Positions 7,302 through 15,772 of a stretch of 58,457 bases of DNA are shown here, in pieces (within the stretch, counting starts at the first letter, position 1; every line of letters starts with the position of its first letter). The stretch is from Betaproteobacteria bacterium RIFCSPLOWO2_12_FULL_62_58. GTDB taxonomy: Bacteria > Pseudomonadota > Gammaproteobacteria > Burkholderiales > SG8-41. Under the pieces are notes generated by a model. That model saw only the letters and a program-made list of their open reading frames with translations. It did not search any database and was not told where the DNA came from. The DNA lies in NCBI GenBank assembly GCA_001772005.1, contig MERI01000100.1, positions 1 through 58,457 of the forward strand, given 5' to 3'. The position numbers were made by a program, and so were the translations under genes.

Positions 7302-9631
7302 GTGCGGAACACGGCAACCCGGACAAGACGCTTCCGCAGGCGGAGCCCGTCGAGTTCCGCGGCCGGGCCGGCGAATCGAAGCGCAAGGGCAACGAGGGCC
7401 GCAGGCTGAGGCTGGCCGAGCTGCTGCTGAAGGTCAGCCGGCGGATGGCGCAGTGCGACTCGCTCGACGACGTGCTGCATACGCTGGTCGAGATGACCGC
7501 AAACGAGATGGATGCGGAGCGCGGATCGCTGTTTCTGAACGATCCGGCGAGCGGGGAACTCTACGCGCGGGTGGCGCAGGGACGCATCAAGCGAGAGATC
7601 CGGCTGCTCAACAACACCGGCATCGCCGGCCATGTGTTCACCACCGGCGAGGCGGTCATCGTGCACGATGCCTACAGCGATTCCCGTTTCAATCGCGCGA
7701 TCGACGAGCAATCCGGATTCACCACGCGCACCATCGCCTGCGTGCCGATCAAGGTTGCCAACGGCGAAATCGCGGGCGTGCTGGAAGCACTGAACAAGCG
7801 AAAGGGCAATTTCACGCGGCGCGACCTCGAGGTGCTCCAAGCCATGGTCGCGCAGGGGACGCTCGCCCTGGGGACCGCCCGGCTCATCGAGCGGATGAAA
7901 GAGATCCGCGAGCAGGAGCGGGAGTTCGTGCGCGTGGTCTCGGAAGTTAGCGCCGAGATCAAGCTCGGACTGCTCCTCAAGCACGTCATGAGCGAGGCCA
8001 CGCGGATGCTCAACGCCGAGCGCTCGACGCTGTTTCTCAACGACGAGAAGACCAACGAGCTGTGGTCGGAGGTCGGCGAGGGCCTGGAGTCGAACCAGAT
8101 CCGGCTGCCGAACCATCTGGGGATCGCCGGCGCGGTGTTCACGAGCGGAAAGTCGATCAATATCCCGCACGCCTACGCGGACTTGCGCTTCAATCCGAAC
8201 TTCGACACCCGCACCGGCTTCTTCACGCGCTCGATCCTGTGCGTGCCGATCGTCAACAAGCACGGCAAGACCATCGGCGTGACGCAGGTGCTGAACAAGC
8301 ATGGCGGGCCGTTCACCGCGGAGGACGAATCCCGCCTGCGCGCCTTCACCGCGCAAATCTCGATCGCGCTGGAGAATGCGAAACTCTTCGCCGACGTGCA
8401 GAACATGAAGAACTACAGCGACGCCATGCTCGAGTCGATGTCGAACGGCGTCCTGACGCTCGACGAGGCGGGCCGGATCGTGACCTGCAACATGCCGGGC
8501 CTGCGGATCCTGCGCATGCGCGGCGACCGCGTCGTGAACCGCATGGCGTCCGAGTTTTTTGCCGGCGACAATGCGTGGGTGCTGGACAAGCTCAAGCGCG
8601 TCGAGGAGACCGGCAAGGCCGAAGTCACGATGGACATGGAAATGGCGGTCTACGGCGGCCGCATCTCGACCAACTTCACGGCGCTGCCGCTGGTCAATAC
8701 CGAGCGCAAGCGCATCGGCTCGATGCTGCTGATCGAGGACATCAGCACCGAAAAGCGCCTGAAGTCCACCATGTCCCGCTACATGGACCCCGGCGTTGCC
8801 GACCAGCTGCTGGCGAGCGGCGCGGAGGCGCTGGGCGGGCAAAGCACCGAGGCGACGGTGCTCTTTTCCGACATCCGCAGCTTCACCACGATCAGCGAGC
8901 AGCTCGGGCCGCAGGGCACCGTGGGCCTGCTCAACGACTACTTCACGCTGATGGTCGAGTGCGTCCAGCGCGAAGGCGGCATGCTCGACAAGTTCATCGG
9001 CGACGCGCTCATGGCGGGGTTCGGGGTCCCGGTGGCGCACGCGGACGACGTGGACCGCGCGGTGCGCGCAGCGATCGCGATGATGGGGGAACTCGGGCGG
9101 TGGAACGAACGGCGCCTGGCCGAAGGCAGGCCGCCGGTGGACATCGGCATCGGGCTGAGCACCGACACCATCGTGTCCGGCAACATCGGTTCGCGCAAGC
9201 GCATGGACTACACCATGATCGGCGACGGCGTGAACCTCGCCTCGCGCCTGGAGTCGGCGTGCAAGCAGTACGGCGCGCACATCCTGGTGAGCGAGTTCAC
9301 CTGGAAGAAGCTGCGCGGCACCTACCGGGCGCGCGAACTGGACAGGATCATCGTGAAGGGCAAGACGCAGCCGGTTGCGATTTACGAAGTCCTCGAATAC
9401 CACTCCGACCAGTCCTACCCGCAGTTGTCCGAGGCGACGGGGTACTGGCGGGACGCGCTGAAGAAATACCGGCAGCGCGAGTTTGCGGCGGCGAACGAGC
9501 TGTTTGCAAGGGTGCTCGCGATCAATCCCGCGGACGCGGCGGCGAGCCTTTACGTCGAGCGCTGCGCGCAGTTGCTACAGGACCCGCCGCCGGAGGACTG
9601 GACAGGCGTGTGGGTGATGGATAGCAAGTAA
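7298..9631 (+). CDS. Class III adenylate cyclase with two GAF domains and a PAS domain
   Basis: The product is 777 residues. Two GAF domains (about 47-205 and 225-385) share the NNTGIAGHVFTTGEAV and NHLGIAGAVFTSGKSI type motifs. A PAS-like domain (about 390-505) and a cyclase catalytic domain (about 518-700) follow. Both metal-binding aspartates are present (FSDIRSFT near 523 and IGDALMA near 567). The Lys in LDKFIGD and the Asp in RMDYT fit ATP rather than GTP as substrate, and the Asn and Arg of GDGVNLASRLE are intact. A TPR-like tail closes the protein. The layout resembles cyanobacterial CyaC-type soluble cyclases. The input signal of the GAF domains is unknown. Confidence 0.9.
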   Translation: MSAEHGNPDKTLPQAEPVEFRGRAGESKRKGNEGRRLRLAELLLKVSRRMAQCDSLDDVLHTLVEMTANEMDAERGSLFLNDPASGELYARVAQGRIKREIRLLNNTGIAGHVFTTGEAVIVHDAYSDSRFNRAIDEQSGFTTRTIACVPIKVANGEIAGVLEALNKRKGNFTRRDLEVLQAMVAQGTLALGTARLIERMKEIREQEREFVRVVSEVSAEIKLGLLLKHVMSEATRMLNAERSTLFLNDEKTNELWSEVGEGLESNQIRLPNHLGIAGAVFTSGKSINIPHAYADLRFNPNFDTRTGFFTRSILCVPIVNKHGKTIGVTQVLNKHGGPFTAEDESRLRAFTAQISIALENAKLFADVQNMKNYSDAMLESMSNGVLTLDEAGRIVTCNMPGLRILRMRGDRVVNRMASEFFAGDNAWVLDKLKRVEETGKAEVTMDMEMAVYGGRISTNFTALPLVNTERKRIGSMLLIEDISTEKRLKSTMSRYMDPGVADQLLASGAEALGGQSTEATVLFSDIRSFTTISEQLGPQGTVGLLNDYFTLMVECVQREGGMLDKFIGDALMAGFGVPVAHADDVDRAVRAAIAMMGELGRWNERRLAEGRPPVDIGIGLSTDTIVSGNIGSRKRMDYTMIGDGVNLASRLESACKQYGAHILVSEFTWKKLRGTYRARELDRIIVKGKTQPVAIYEVLEYHSDQSYPQLSEATGYWRDALKKYRQREFAAANELFARVLAINPADAAASLYVERCAQLLQDPPPEDWTGVWVMDSK

Positions 9632-9721
9632 ACCTGGGGAGACAGCATGAGCATTTACATGCTCCGGGCGCCGCTGCCCGCTTGCGAATTTTGTCGGTGT
9701 TTCGGTAAAACGCAGCCTCAA

Positions 9722-10981
9722 TTAAATCAAGACCGCTGCCGCGATCCCGGCCACGAACAGCACCCCGGCGGTCGGAAGGGTGAGGCGCCGTAGTTCCCGC
9801 GAGCCAAGGCTGACGGCCATGCCGCTCTTGACCAGCGTGTTGGCGAGGGCAGCGATGACAATGGCGCGTGCCGCGAGGATTATGTTCTGTTCGTCGCTCC
9901 GGGCGAGATCGGCCATCGCGAGCGTAATGGCATCGACGTCGGTCAGGCCGGCAATGCCTGCGGCCAGGTAAAGCCCCGCATCGCCGAGATAGACCTGCGC
10001 CGCCTTGGCAATGAAGGTGACGACCCCGAAAAGCAGTCCGAACTTGATCGCCTGGTCCAGCTCGAACGGGTTGTGCCCGGCCTCCACCTGCACGCGTTCC
10101 GCCAACTGCCGCCGGCGCCACAACCAGTAGCAGGCGCCGAGGCTGACCACGCACAGTAACGCCATCGCGAAGGCGAGACGCAATCCGAGGGGCCCGTTGA
10201 TCAGCCACGCCATGATGACGACGCGGAAGAACATCACGGTCCACGCGAGCAGGATGCCCAGGGCGAGCGCCGACGCGTCTTCGCCCGGTTGTCTGCTGCG
10301 CTGCGAGAAGCCGAGCGTCACCGCCGTGCTCGAGACCAGACCGCCAAGCAGTCCGGCGATGCCGATGCCATGCTCTGCGCCAACGGTCTTGACCAGCACA
10401 TAGCTGGCGAAGTTGAGCCCCGAGATCAGCACCACCATCAACCAGATCTTGTACGGATTCAGCACGTTGAGTGGTTCCGGGCCATAGTTCTGGTCGGGAA
10501 CCAGCGGCAGGATGATGAGCGTGACGATGGCGAATTTTAGGGTCGCCTCGACGTCCGAGGTCTCGATGCGGCGCGCAAGCCGGTGCAGCCATTCTTTGAG
10601 CGCGAGCAACAACGCCATCGCCACCGCCACCCAGGCGGCGAATTGAACCTGTCCGCGCGCGCACAGCAGGCCGAGCATGAAGCAGAGCAGAGCCGAGGAC
10701 TCGGTTGTGATACCGGTGTCGCCGTGCAGCGCGGTCACCACGTAGAGGGTCACGATAAGCACCGCCACCGCGGCAAACAGGCCGAGCGCGAATCCGCTCA
10801 GCCCGAGGCTTTCGTCGAGGTAGCCCGCGATGGCGCCCGCGAGCGCGATGAGAGCGAAGGTGCGCACTCCCAATCCTCCCTCTTCACCCTTGGTGCGCTC
10901 GCGCTCGAGGCCGAGCAGCATGCCGAGGCCGATCGCGACCGCAAAGCGTAGGGCGAGATGCGGGTCTTCCATCAGCGCCAT
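9722..10981 (-). CDS. MgtC/SapB-DUF4010 inner-membrane protein
   Basis: The product is 419 residues of mostly hydrophobic sequence. The N-terminal third has the MgtC/SapB pattern (FAVAIGLGMLLGLERER, GVRTFALIALAGAIAGY). The C-terminal half has the DUF4010 pattern (NFASYVLVKTVGAEHGIGIAGLLGGLVSSTAVTLGFSQR, TDVDAITLAMADLAR). I count about a dozen membrane spans. The transport role of such fusions is not established. It converges on the adenylate cyclase gene with a 90-bp gap that contains short hairpins. Confidence 0.88.
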   Translation of the reverse strand: MALMEDPHLALRFAVAIGLGMLLGLERERTKGEEGGLGVRTFALIALAGAIAGYLDESLGLSGFALGLFAAVAVLIVTLYVVTALHGDTGITTESSALLCFMLGLLCARGQVQFAAWVAVAMALLLALKEWLHRLARRIETSDVEATLKFAIVTLIILPLVPDQNYGPEPLNVLNPYKIWLMVVLISGLNFASYVLVKTVGAEHGIGIAGLLGGLVSSTAVTLGFSQRSRQPGEDASALALGILLAWTVMFFRVVIMAWLINGPLGLRLAFAMALLCVVSLGACYWLWRRRQLAERVQVEAGHNPFELDQAIKFGLLFGVVTFIAKAAQVYLGDAGLYLAAGIAGLTDVDAITLAMADLARSDEQNIILAARAIVIAALANTLVKSGMAVSLGSRELRRLTLPTAGVLFVAGIAAAVLI

Positions 10982-11090
10982 CTTAACATTGGGTGCCGTT
11001 GAAAGCCGTGGCGGGTCGCCTCGATCGCTACACGGAGCCGTTCGACACCGAAACTTGACGGCGGAAAGTTTGAGTCTTTCTCCCTCCGGA

Positions 11091-11123
11091 AAAAATGAAA
11101 AGGCCGGCTGCGTAAGCCGGCCT
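11091..11123 (-). terminator. Rho-independent terminator after the CHRD gene
   Basis: Arms AGGCCGGC (11101-11108) and GCCGGCCT (11116-11123) flank a 7-nt loop. Read on the minus strand, a T-rich tract follows (complement of 11091-11100), just past the end of the CHRD gene. Confidence 0.8.
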
Positions 11124-11175
11124 CTTCGGTGTCAGAGGAACGAGAGGATAGCGGAGCCTGGCTTCCCAGCCGAGA

Positions 11176-11625
11176 TTACGGTTTCAATTGACCGCGAATC
11201 TCTCCGCCTTTGTGGGCGGCGGTATGGACGTTGACGTAGAGATTGCCGGCCTTGTAGCTCTCATACTGTGCATCGGTCAATTTCGCGCCTGCCGGCACGG
11301 ACCATACGTCATCGACGATCCTGGTCAAAGGGATGATAATCGGGCCGTTCACGCCCGGCGCGCCCACATGAATATGGGCCACCATGCTTACAATGCCGTA
11401 GGTGGCTACCCGGCCGCTGACGGACTTGTCGCTACCGACCATGATGGCGCCGCTTCCCCGCGCTGACGTAGTCACGGCGGGCACCTCCTGGGCGCCGGCC
11501 AGGCTGACATTCGTATCAGTATCATACCGTAGGCCTTCGATTGCGCAGCCCGCCACCAACACCATGGAAATCGAAACCAGCAGTGGCCAAAAGGACACTT
11601 TCGTTGTTGTCAAAAAACTCCTCAT
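11176..11625 (-). CDS. CHRD-domain lipoprotein
   Basis: The product is 149 residues. A lipoprotein signal peptide ends in VLVAGC, with Cys27 as the likely lipidation site. The remainder is a CHRD domain: LAGAQEVPAVTTSARGSG, YGIVSMVAHIHVGAPGVNGPIIIPL, YVNVHTAAHKGGEIRGQL. CHRD domains occur in extracellular and BMP-antagonist proteins; the bacterial role is unknown. The ATG at 11625 lies behind the AGGAG-like sequence AGGAGAGC. It is a single-gene unit with its own terminator. Confidence 0.85.
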   Translation of the reverse strand: MRSFLTTTKVSFWPLLVSISMVLVAGCAIEGLRYDTDTNVSLAGAQEVPAVTTSARGSGAIMVGSDKSVSGRVATYGIVSMVAHIHVGAPGVNGPIIIPLTRIVDDVWSVPAGAKLTDAQYESYKAGNLYVNVHTAAHKGGEIRGQLKP

Positions 11626-12000
11626 TCTGCTCTCCTATGTGGGTTAGTTGCTTGTCAGGCGACTTTTCGCAATCGAATCTTGTAACTCTTGCGCGCATGA
11701 TATTGCCCGCCTCGTTACGTTCTTAAGCTTAAGCCGGATGCGCTTCCAAGACAATACCGAAAGACGCGACCGGGCTGCCCGGTCTTTTCCGCGCTCAGTC
11801 CAAACAGCGAGTCCGCCGGGGCAGGGAAAGGTCAAATCCAGGCCACCATTCGGGGGGTACGAAGCTCAATAATCCATTGCAATTTGGGTCAAGACAGCCC
11901 CAAGTGGTAAAGTGAGCATCGCCGAACTGGCGCAAAGGGCTGGCGAGTCTGCCATGCTGTTCTGCTGGCGTTGTCTTCATCAACCTAGGGAGGAACAAAA
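11626..12000. other. Gene-free gap with an orphan terminator-like hairpin
   Basis: No gene was found. The stretch holds a 12-bp palindrome CTTAAGCTTAAG (11722-11733) and, on the plus strand, a terminator-like hairpin GACCGGG-CTG-CCCGGTC followed by TTTT (11768-11788). No plus-strand gene lies upstream of that hairpin. The strong ribosome-binding site AGGGAGGA of the next gene closes the gap. Confidence 0.5.
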
Positions 12001-12594
12001 ATGAACCTCGTGGATCGCGTGAAGAACATCCTGCTGCAGCCGAAGACCGAATGGGCCGTAATTGAGCCGGAGCAGACCGACCCCAAGACGCTCTACACCG
12101 GCTACATCTGCATTCTGGCGCTCATTCCCGCCGTGGCGAGCTTCATCGGCACGGCGTTCATCGTGAGCTTCTTCGCCGGGCGCATCGGACTGGGTTTCGT
12201 CGTGGGCGCCGCCATTTCGCAATACGTGCTGGGCCTGGTGATGGTGTTCGTGGTCGCCTTTATAGCCGATGCGCTCGCCACCAGCTTCGACGGGCAGAAG
12301 AACCTCAACCAGGCCCTCAAGCTCACCGCCTACGCGATGACCGCCGCCTGGGTCGCCGGCATTTTTACCATCGTGCCCATCCTCGGCTGGCTGCTCTCCT
12401 TGCTCGGGAGTCTCTATTCGCTGTACCTCTTCTACCTGGGGGCGCCGGTGATGATGAAGGTGCCCGAGCCGAAGGCCGTCGGCTACACGGTAGTGGTCGT
12501 GCTGGTCGCCATAGTCATCGGCATCGTGATCGGGATGATCAATGCCAGCATTCTGGGAATGGGCGCGGTCGGCATGATGGGAGGCATGCGGTAG
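12001..12594 (+). CDS. Yip1-domain membrane protein
   Basis: The product is 197 residues with five or six hydrophobic segments. The opening MNLVDRVKNILLQPKTEWAVIE is the usual start of bacterial Yip1 proteins (NRVKNILLSPKSEW pattern), and LGGSLYSLYLFYLGAP-like sequence is also typical of them. The start at 12001 sits 7 bases after AGGGAGGA. Bacterial members are inner-membrane proteins of unknown function. It is not obviously in an operon. Confidence 0.88.
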   Translation: MNLVDRVKNILLQPKTEWAVIEPEQTDPKTLYTGYICILALIPAVASFIGTAFIVSFFAGRIGLGFVVGAAISQYVLGLVMVFVVAFIADALATSFDGQKNLNQALKLTAYAMTAAWVAGIFTIVPILGWLLSLLGSLYSLYLFYLGAPVMMKVPEPKAVGYTVVVVLVAIVIGIVIGMINASILGMGAVGMMGGMR

Positions 12595-12726
12595 TTTTGA
12601 CTCGGGCTTTCTGTGCGTTGATCGGCATGCCCGAGTTGTTTCCCGCCGATGCCAGGAGTGATGCACGAGGCGGGGCGCGTGCGTTGAGAATCCGGTCAAG
12701 CCACCGGCCGCGCAAGCGCGCCAGCC

Positions 12727-13143
12727 ATGCTGAAGATCTCGATTAAACCCTCGCGCCGGTTGGCGTTGGTGTTGTGCGCCGCGCATGCAGCGGCTGCCGG
12801 CGCCGTCCTGATTGTTGAATTTCCGATCTGGCTGAAAATCGTCCTCGTTCCGATCATCGGCGCAAGCTGCGGGGTTTATCTCTACGGTAGCGCGCTGCTT
12901 CGGAGCAGCAGGGCGGTCGTGGGTCTTGAAATCAGCGATGACGGCGCGCTGTCGTTTCAGACGCGCCGCGGCGAATGGCGCGAAGGCCGTCTGCTGGGCT
13001 CAAGCTTCGTTTCGCCCTATCTGACGATCCTGAATATCGGAACCGAGGGAAAGTTTTTCGCGCGCCATGTCGTCATCCTGCCGGACTGCGTCGACGCGGA
13101 AGATTTCAGGCGGCTGCGCGTCCGGCTGCGCTGGGGCGGTTAG
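12727..13143 (+). CDS. YgfX-like membrane protein
   Basis: The product is 138 residues that open SIKPSRRLALVLCAAHAAAAGAVL, the pattern of YgfX (CptA) proteins: a basic SRR segment, two adjacent membrane helices (about 13-29 and 34-50) and a soluble C-terminal domain with WREGRLLGSSFVSPYLTIL. In E. coli YgfX is encoded beside the YgfZ and SdhE genes and affects cell shape; here it is 10 kb from ygfZ and has no sdhE partner. The start could also be a few codons downstream. Confidence 0.7.
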   Translation: MLKISIKPSRRLALVLCAAHAAAAGAVLIVEFPIWLKIVLVPIIGASCGVYLYGSALLRSSRAVVGLEISDDGALSFQTRRGEWREGRLLGSSFVSPYLTILNIGTEGKFFARHVVILPDCVDAEDFRRLRVRLRWGG

Positions 13144-13254
13144 GCGCACAGCGGCCGCGCCGCGATAAGACCGCGGCGTAGTGGGGGAAGATCCTTCGCC
13201 GCTCCCGGTGCGGAAGGGCAGGGAGCGGTTTCCGCCGGCAGCGGGGCACGAACC

Positions 13255-13536
13255 CTAGTAAAAGTTGTTGGGTTCCGCGATGTCGGTAAAGCCTCTCATG
13301 TAGGTGTAAAGCAGCCGCTCCGCTTCATCCTTGGTCGCGCATTCGGTCTTGGCCGGAAAGGTGGGTCCAGGAGCATCCTTGTTCAGCTTGTAATAATGGC
13401 TCACCGACCATGTGAAGGGCTGCTGGGTGTTCAAGCCGCCCCCGAGTTTTTCGGTGATACGGCCCTTGATCCTGAATTGAAAGTTACCGACAGCAAATAC
13501 GTACTCCGAGATTACTTTTTCGACAGACTTGTACAT
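13255..13536 (-). CDS. Small hypothetical protein
   Basis: The product is about 93 residues, MYKSVEKVISEYVFAVGNFQFRIKGRITEKLGGGL..., with a later TWSVSHYYKL and a C-terminal helix DEAERLLYTYMRGF. I chose the ATG at 13536 because GAGGGA lies 3-8 bases before it; the frame also extends upstream. I do not recognise the family. It has no signal peptide or membrane segment. Confidence 0.6.
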   Translation of the reverse strand: MYKSVEKVISEYVFAVGNFQFRIKGRITEKLGGGLNTQQPFTWSVSHYYKLNKDAPGPTFPAKTECATKDEAERLLYTYMRGFTDIAEPNNFY

Positions 13537-13611
13537 GTTCCCTCGTGCGTTGATGGTGTAACCGGTTCGCAGTATAAACCCTTGGTGATCTCGCAATAAG
13601 CTGCCGGGGGT

Positions 13612-13845
13612 TCATTGTTCCGGCGTCACAATCTGAATGTGGCCCCGGCTCACGTTGATGAACGGGGTCGTAAGAACCTGGCGGCCTTCCACTTCCCAGA
13701 CCTCCGCGCTCGTCACCGCGATAAAGTCCTTGGACTCGTTCATGTAGTCCGTCACCCGGGAGTTGGGGAAAAGATGAATGTAGCCCTTGATGCGATACAT
13801 CCCGGTCAGGATGGTTACCTTCGTTCTGTCTTCATCCGCAGCCAT
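13612..13845 (-). CDS. Small conserved protein (DUF6812-like) beside dif
   Basis: The product is 77 residues with a beta-rich pattern: KVTILTGMYRIKGYIHLFPNSRVTDYMNESKDFIAVTSAEVW..., ending in FINVSRGHIQIVTPE. This resembles small proteins of the DUF6812 kind, but I cannot confirm the family. The ribosome-binding site AAGGAG (13855-13860) directly abuts the dif site, so any promoter must lie within dif or in the adjoining prophage DNA. No function is known. Confidence 0.65.
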   Translation of the reverse strand: MAADEDRTKVTILTGMYRIKGYIHLFPNSRVTDYMNESKDFIAVTSAEVWEVEGRQVLTTPFINVSRGHIQIVTPEQ

Positions 13846-13859
13846 GGATTATGCTCCTT

Positions 13860-13887
13860 ATTTGACATAATATACATTATACGAATC
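13860..13887 (-). other. dif: dif-type XerC/XerD recombination site (left prophage junction, attL)
   Basis: Read on the minus strand, the 28 bp are the XerC arm GATTCGTATAA, the central region TGTATA and the XerD arm TTATGTCAAAT. E. coli dif has GGTGCGCATAA, TGTATA and TTATGTTAAAT, so the centre is identical and the XerD arm differs at one base. Inoviruses commonly integrate at dif, and phage DNA begins immediately to the right. Confidence 0.85.
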
Positions 13888-14267
13888 GGCTTAGCCTGGG
13901 TCCGCCGCCGCCTTAGTCTACCAGTCCAACCTATTGGACTAAGTGGCAGTGTTACTAGCGTTGCCACTTAGCCCACCACCCCCCACCGTAACGCCGCGCC
14001 GTTACGCACAGATCCACGCTCGATTATCCGCAAGCACCGTAACCCCGCAGCCCGGACACAACGCGACTCCGATAAACAACTCTCAGGAGGAAGTGGCTCA
14101 ATAACGACTGGCTGACAACGAGGAATGCACCAAACCCGCGCCACCGCCACGCGCCGAAAAAAGGAGATACCCACCCCCCACCCCAACCCCACCGACGCAG
14201 CCTGGACGATCCTAGCAAGGAATTTAGAACGAGACCCACCCGAAAAACCCGACCAGCAGAAAAAACC
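13888..14267. other. Prophage intergenic region with stem-loops (candidate origin/packaging region)
   Basis: No gene is supported in these 380 bp. Three stem-loops stand out: AGTCCAA/TTGGACT (13923-13940, loop CCTA), CTAAGTGGCA/TGCCACTTAG (13939-13971) and CGTAACG/CGTTACG (13987-14006). Filamentous phages keep replication origins and the packaging hairpin in such a region downstream of the morphogenesis genes. Which hairpin does what cannot be told from sequence. Confidence 0.55.
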
Positions 14268-15428
14268 TCAACGACCCGAAGTCGAAGAACTCCGAGCTTG
14301 ACGCACTTCAACCGCCGGCGACCCCGAGGCCGACGACACCGCAGCTTCTGCTTTCGCCGAAACGATGCGAACCGTCGGCGCATCACAGCGCACAAAAAAA
14401 GGCTTCGCGAACTCATGCCGCAATTCCGCAATACAATCATTCACCCACCGAACCTCATACCCGGCGAGCTCGAGATCGGCACGGCTCTGCGTGAACTCCG
14501 CAATCCCCCCCTGAGAAATGACGAACACATAATCGAACCCCCTCGCCGAGCGCAGCGCGCCGGAAACATGAACGCCCATCCCATCGAGAGGCGCCTTTTT
14601 CACATCCACCACAACCACCGGCGGCTTAGGCGGCCCCTCCCCGCTAACGCGGGGCCCCTCCGCCGCCGCCCGCTGAGGCCGCGCCAGCTTCGCATCCCCG
14701 CTCGAAGTCGCAAGACGCGCGACCGCCCCGAGCGCCGCCAGCACCAGCAACACCGCCGAGAAGCGATACCACTTCCTGAACGACGGCATCACGTCCTTTG
14801 CATCGGCCTCTACCACCGAGACCAGGCTTTTAGAGTGCGACCGGTAAAGCTTGAAGAACCGCGCTTCATACCGACGCTCGGTTTCCGCCATATCAGCACC
14901 ACGGACCCCATCCTGCACTTTCCGAATGTAGCGGTCAGGTTGACCCCACATCGTTTTCTTCCTGACACGGTAATGACACTGCACCAGGTCCGTCACATCA
15001 CGCGCGATCTTCCGGTGCGACTGCGTAATCAACAGCACATCGACCCCCTCATGCCGATGCATCCCATACCATTCATTGACCACACGAGGCGTGCCAATCC
15101 GAGGAAGCGACATATGCGCTTCGTCAATCACGTAAAGCGGACCGCGACCGTCCGCATCGCGCCACGAATCACGATAGTCCTCGACGTGAGAGAACGCCTG
15201 ATCATTCCATCGCTCACCATATGACACAAAATCCGGCCGCACCGCTAAAGTCCGCTCACGAAGCTCAATAAGGTCACGCGCCCGCGGTTCAATCAGCGCG
15301 ATCTGATCCACTTCAAGAGCCAGATTCGTAACAACCTTGCGGCCCTCCTGAACAGCGACAAGTACATGAAAAACGACAGCCTCATACGATTTTCCCCCAC
15401 CCGGACCGCCCGACAATAAGTTAATCAT
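14268..15428 (-). CDS. zot: Zot-like phage assembly ATPase (pI homologue)
   Basis: The product is 386 residues. Walker A is GGPGGGKS at residues 7-14 and Walker B is LYVIDEAH near residue 100, followed by the sensor-like VLLITQSHRKI. A single membrane span lies at about 223-243, and a variable periplasmic domain follows (with HVSGALRSARGFDYVFVIS). The Zot domain drives filament assembly and export at the inner membrane in inoviruses. The start overlaps the stop of the DUF2523 gene by 4 bases. Confidence 0.95.
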   Translation of the reverse strand: MINLLSGGPGGGKSYEAVVFHVLVAVQEGRKVVTNLALEVDQIALIEPRARDLIELRERTLAVRPDFVSYGERWNDQAFSHVEDYRDSWRDADGRGPLYVIDEAHMSLPRIGTPRVVNEWYGMHRHEGVDVLLITQSHRKIARDVTDLVQCHYRVRKKTMWGQPDRYIRKVQDGVRGADMAETERRYEARFFKLYRSHSKSLVSVVEADAKDVMPSFRKWYRFSAVLLVLAALGAVARLATSSGDAKLARPQRAAAEGPRVSGEGPPKPPVVVVDVKKAPLDGMGVHVSGALRSARGFDYVFVISQGGIAEFTQSRADLELAGYEVRWVNDCIAELRHEFAKPFFVRCDAPTVRIVSAKAEAAVSSASGSPAVEVRQARSSSTSGR

Positions 15429-15769
15429 GATCCAAGCCGCGTAAACGGAATCAGCTGCAACGTGACACGAACGACGATCGCTGCAACGATAATCGCCAAC
15501 GCTTCCCCGACGCGAATCAACCCAAGCATGTTGACCACATCCGCCGGCAAAGCACTGATGTATTGCCCCGGATTGAACGCCGAAAAGTCAAAAGAAATCG
15601 TGTTCATGATCGAGATAACGAGCTTAAGAAGCTGCTCGAAAAACCACACCCCAAGATCGGTCCCGAGCAACCACCACGCCGCATACATCGCAACCACCAA
15701 AAGGACAAACCACGCGGCGAAGGCCGCAATCTTCGCCAGAATAGCTGTTAAGAGAACGCCGAGACCCAT
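15425..15769 (-). CDS. DUF2523 minor coat protein (pVI-like)
   Basis: The product is 114 residues with three hydrophobic segments (about 5-35, 42-55 and 85-105). The internal FNPGQYISALPADVVNMLGLIRVGEALAIIVAAIVVRV matches the DUF2523 pattern, a family found between the adsorption and Zot genes of inoviruses and regarded as the pVI-type end-cap protein. It has a 4-base overlap with zot and a 3-base gap after the adhesin gene. Confidence 0.88.
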   Translation of the reverse strand: MGLGVLLTAILAKIAAFAAWFVLLVVAMYAAWWLLGTDLGVWFFEQLLKLVISIMNTISFDFSAFNPGQYISALPADVVNMLGLIRVGEALAIIVAAIVVRVTLQLIPFTRLGS

Positions 15770-15772
15770 ACG

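Noticed and set aside
7232..9403. A 723-codon open frame on the minus strand opposite the adenylate cyclase
   Set aside because: It is a high-GC shadow: low-complexity, His/Arg/Ala-rich, no domain, and the plus-strand frame has clear GAF, PAS and cyclase motifs.
13968..14440. Open frames downstream of zot on the minus strand
   Set aside because: They are Arg/Gly-rich frames without ribosome-binding sites, in a hairpin-rich non-coding phage region, partly overlapping zot.
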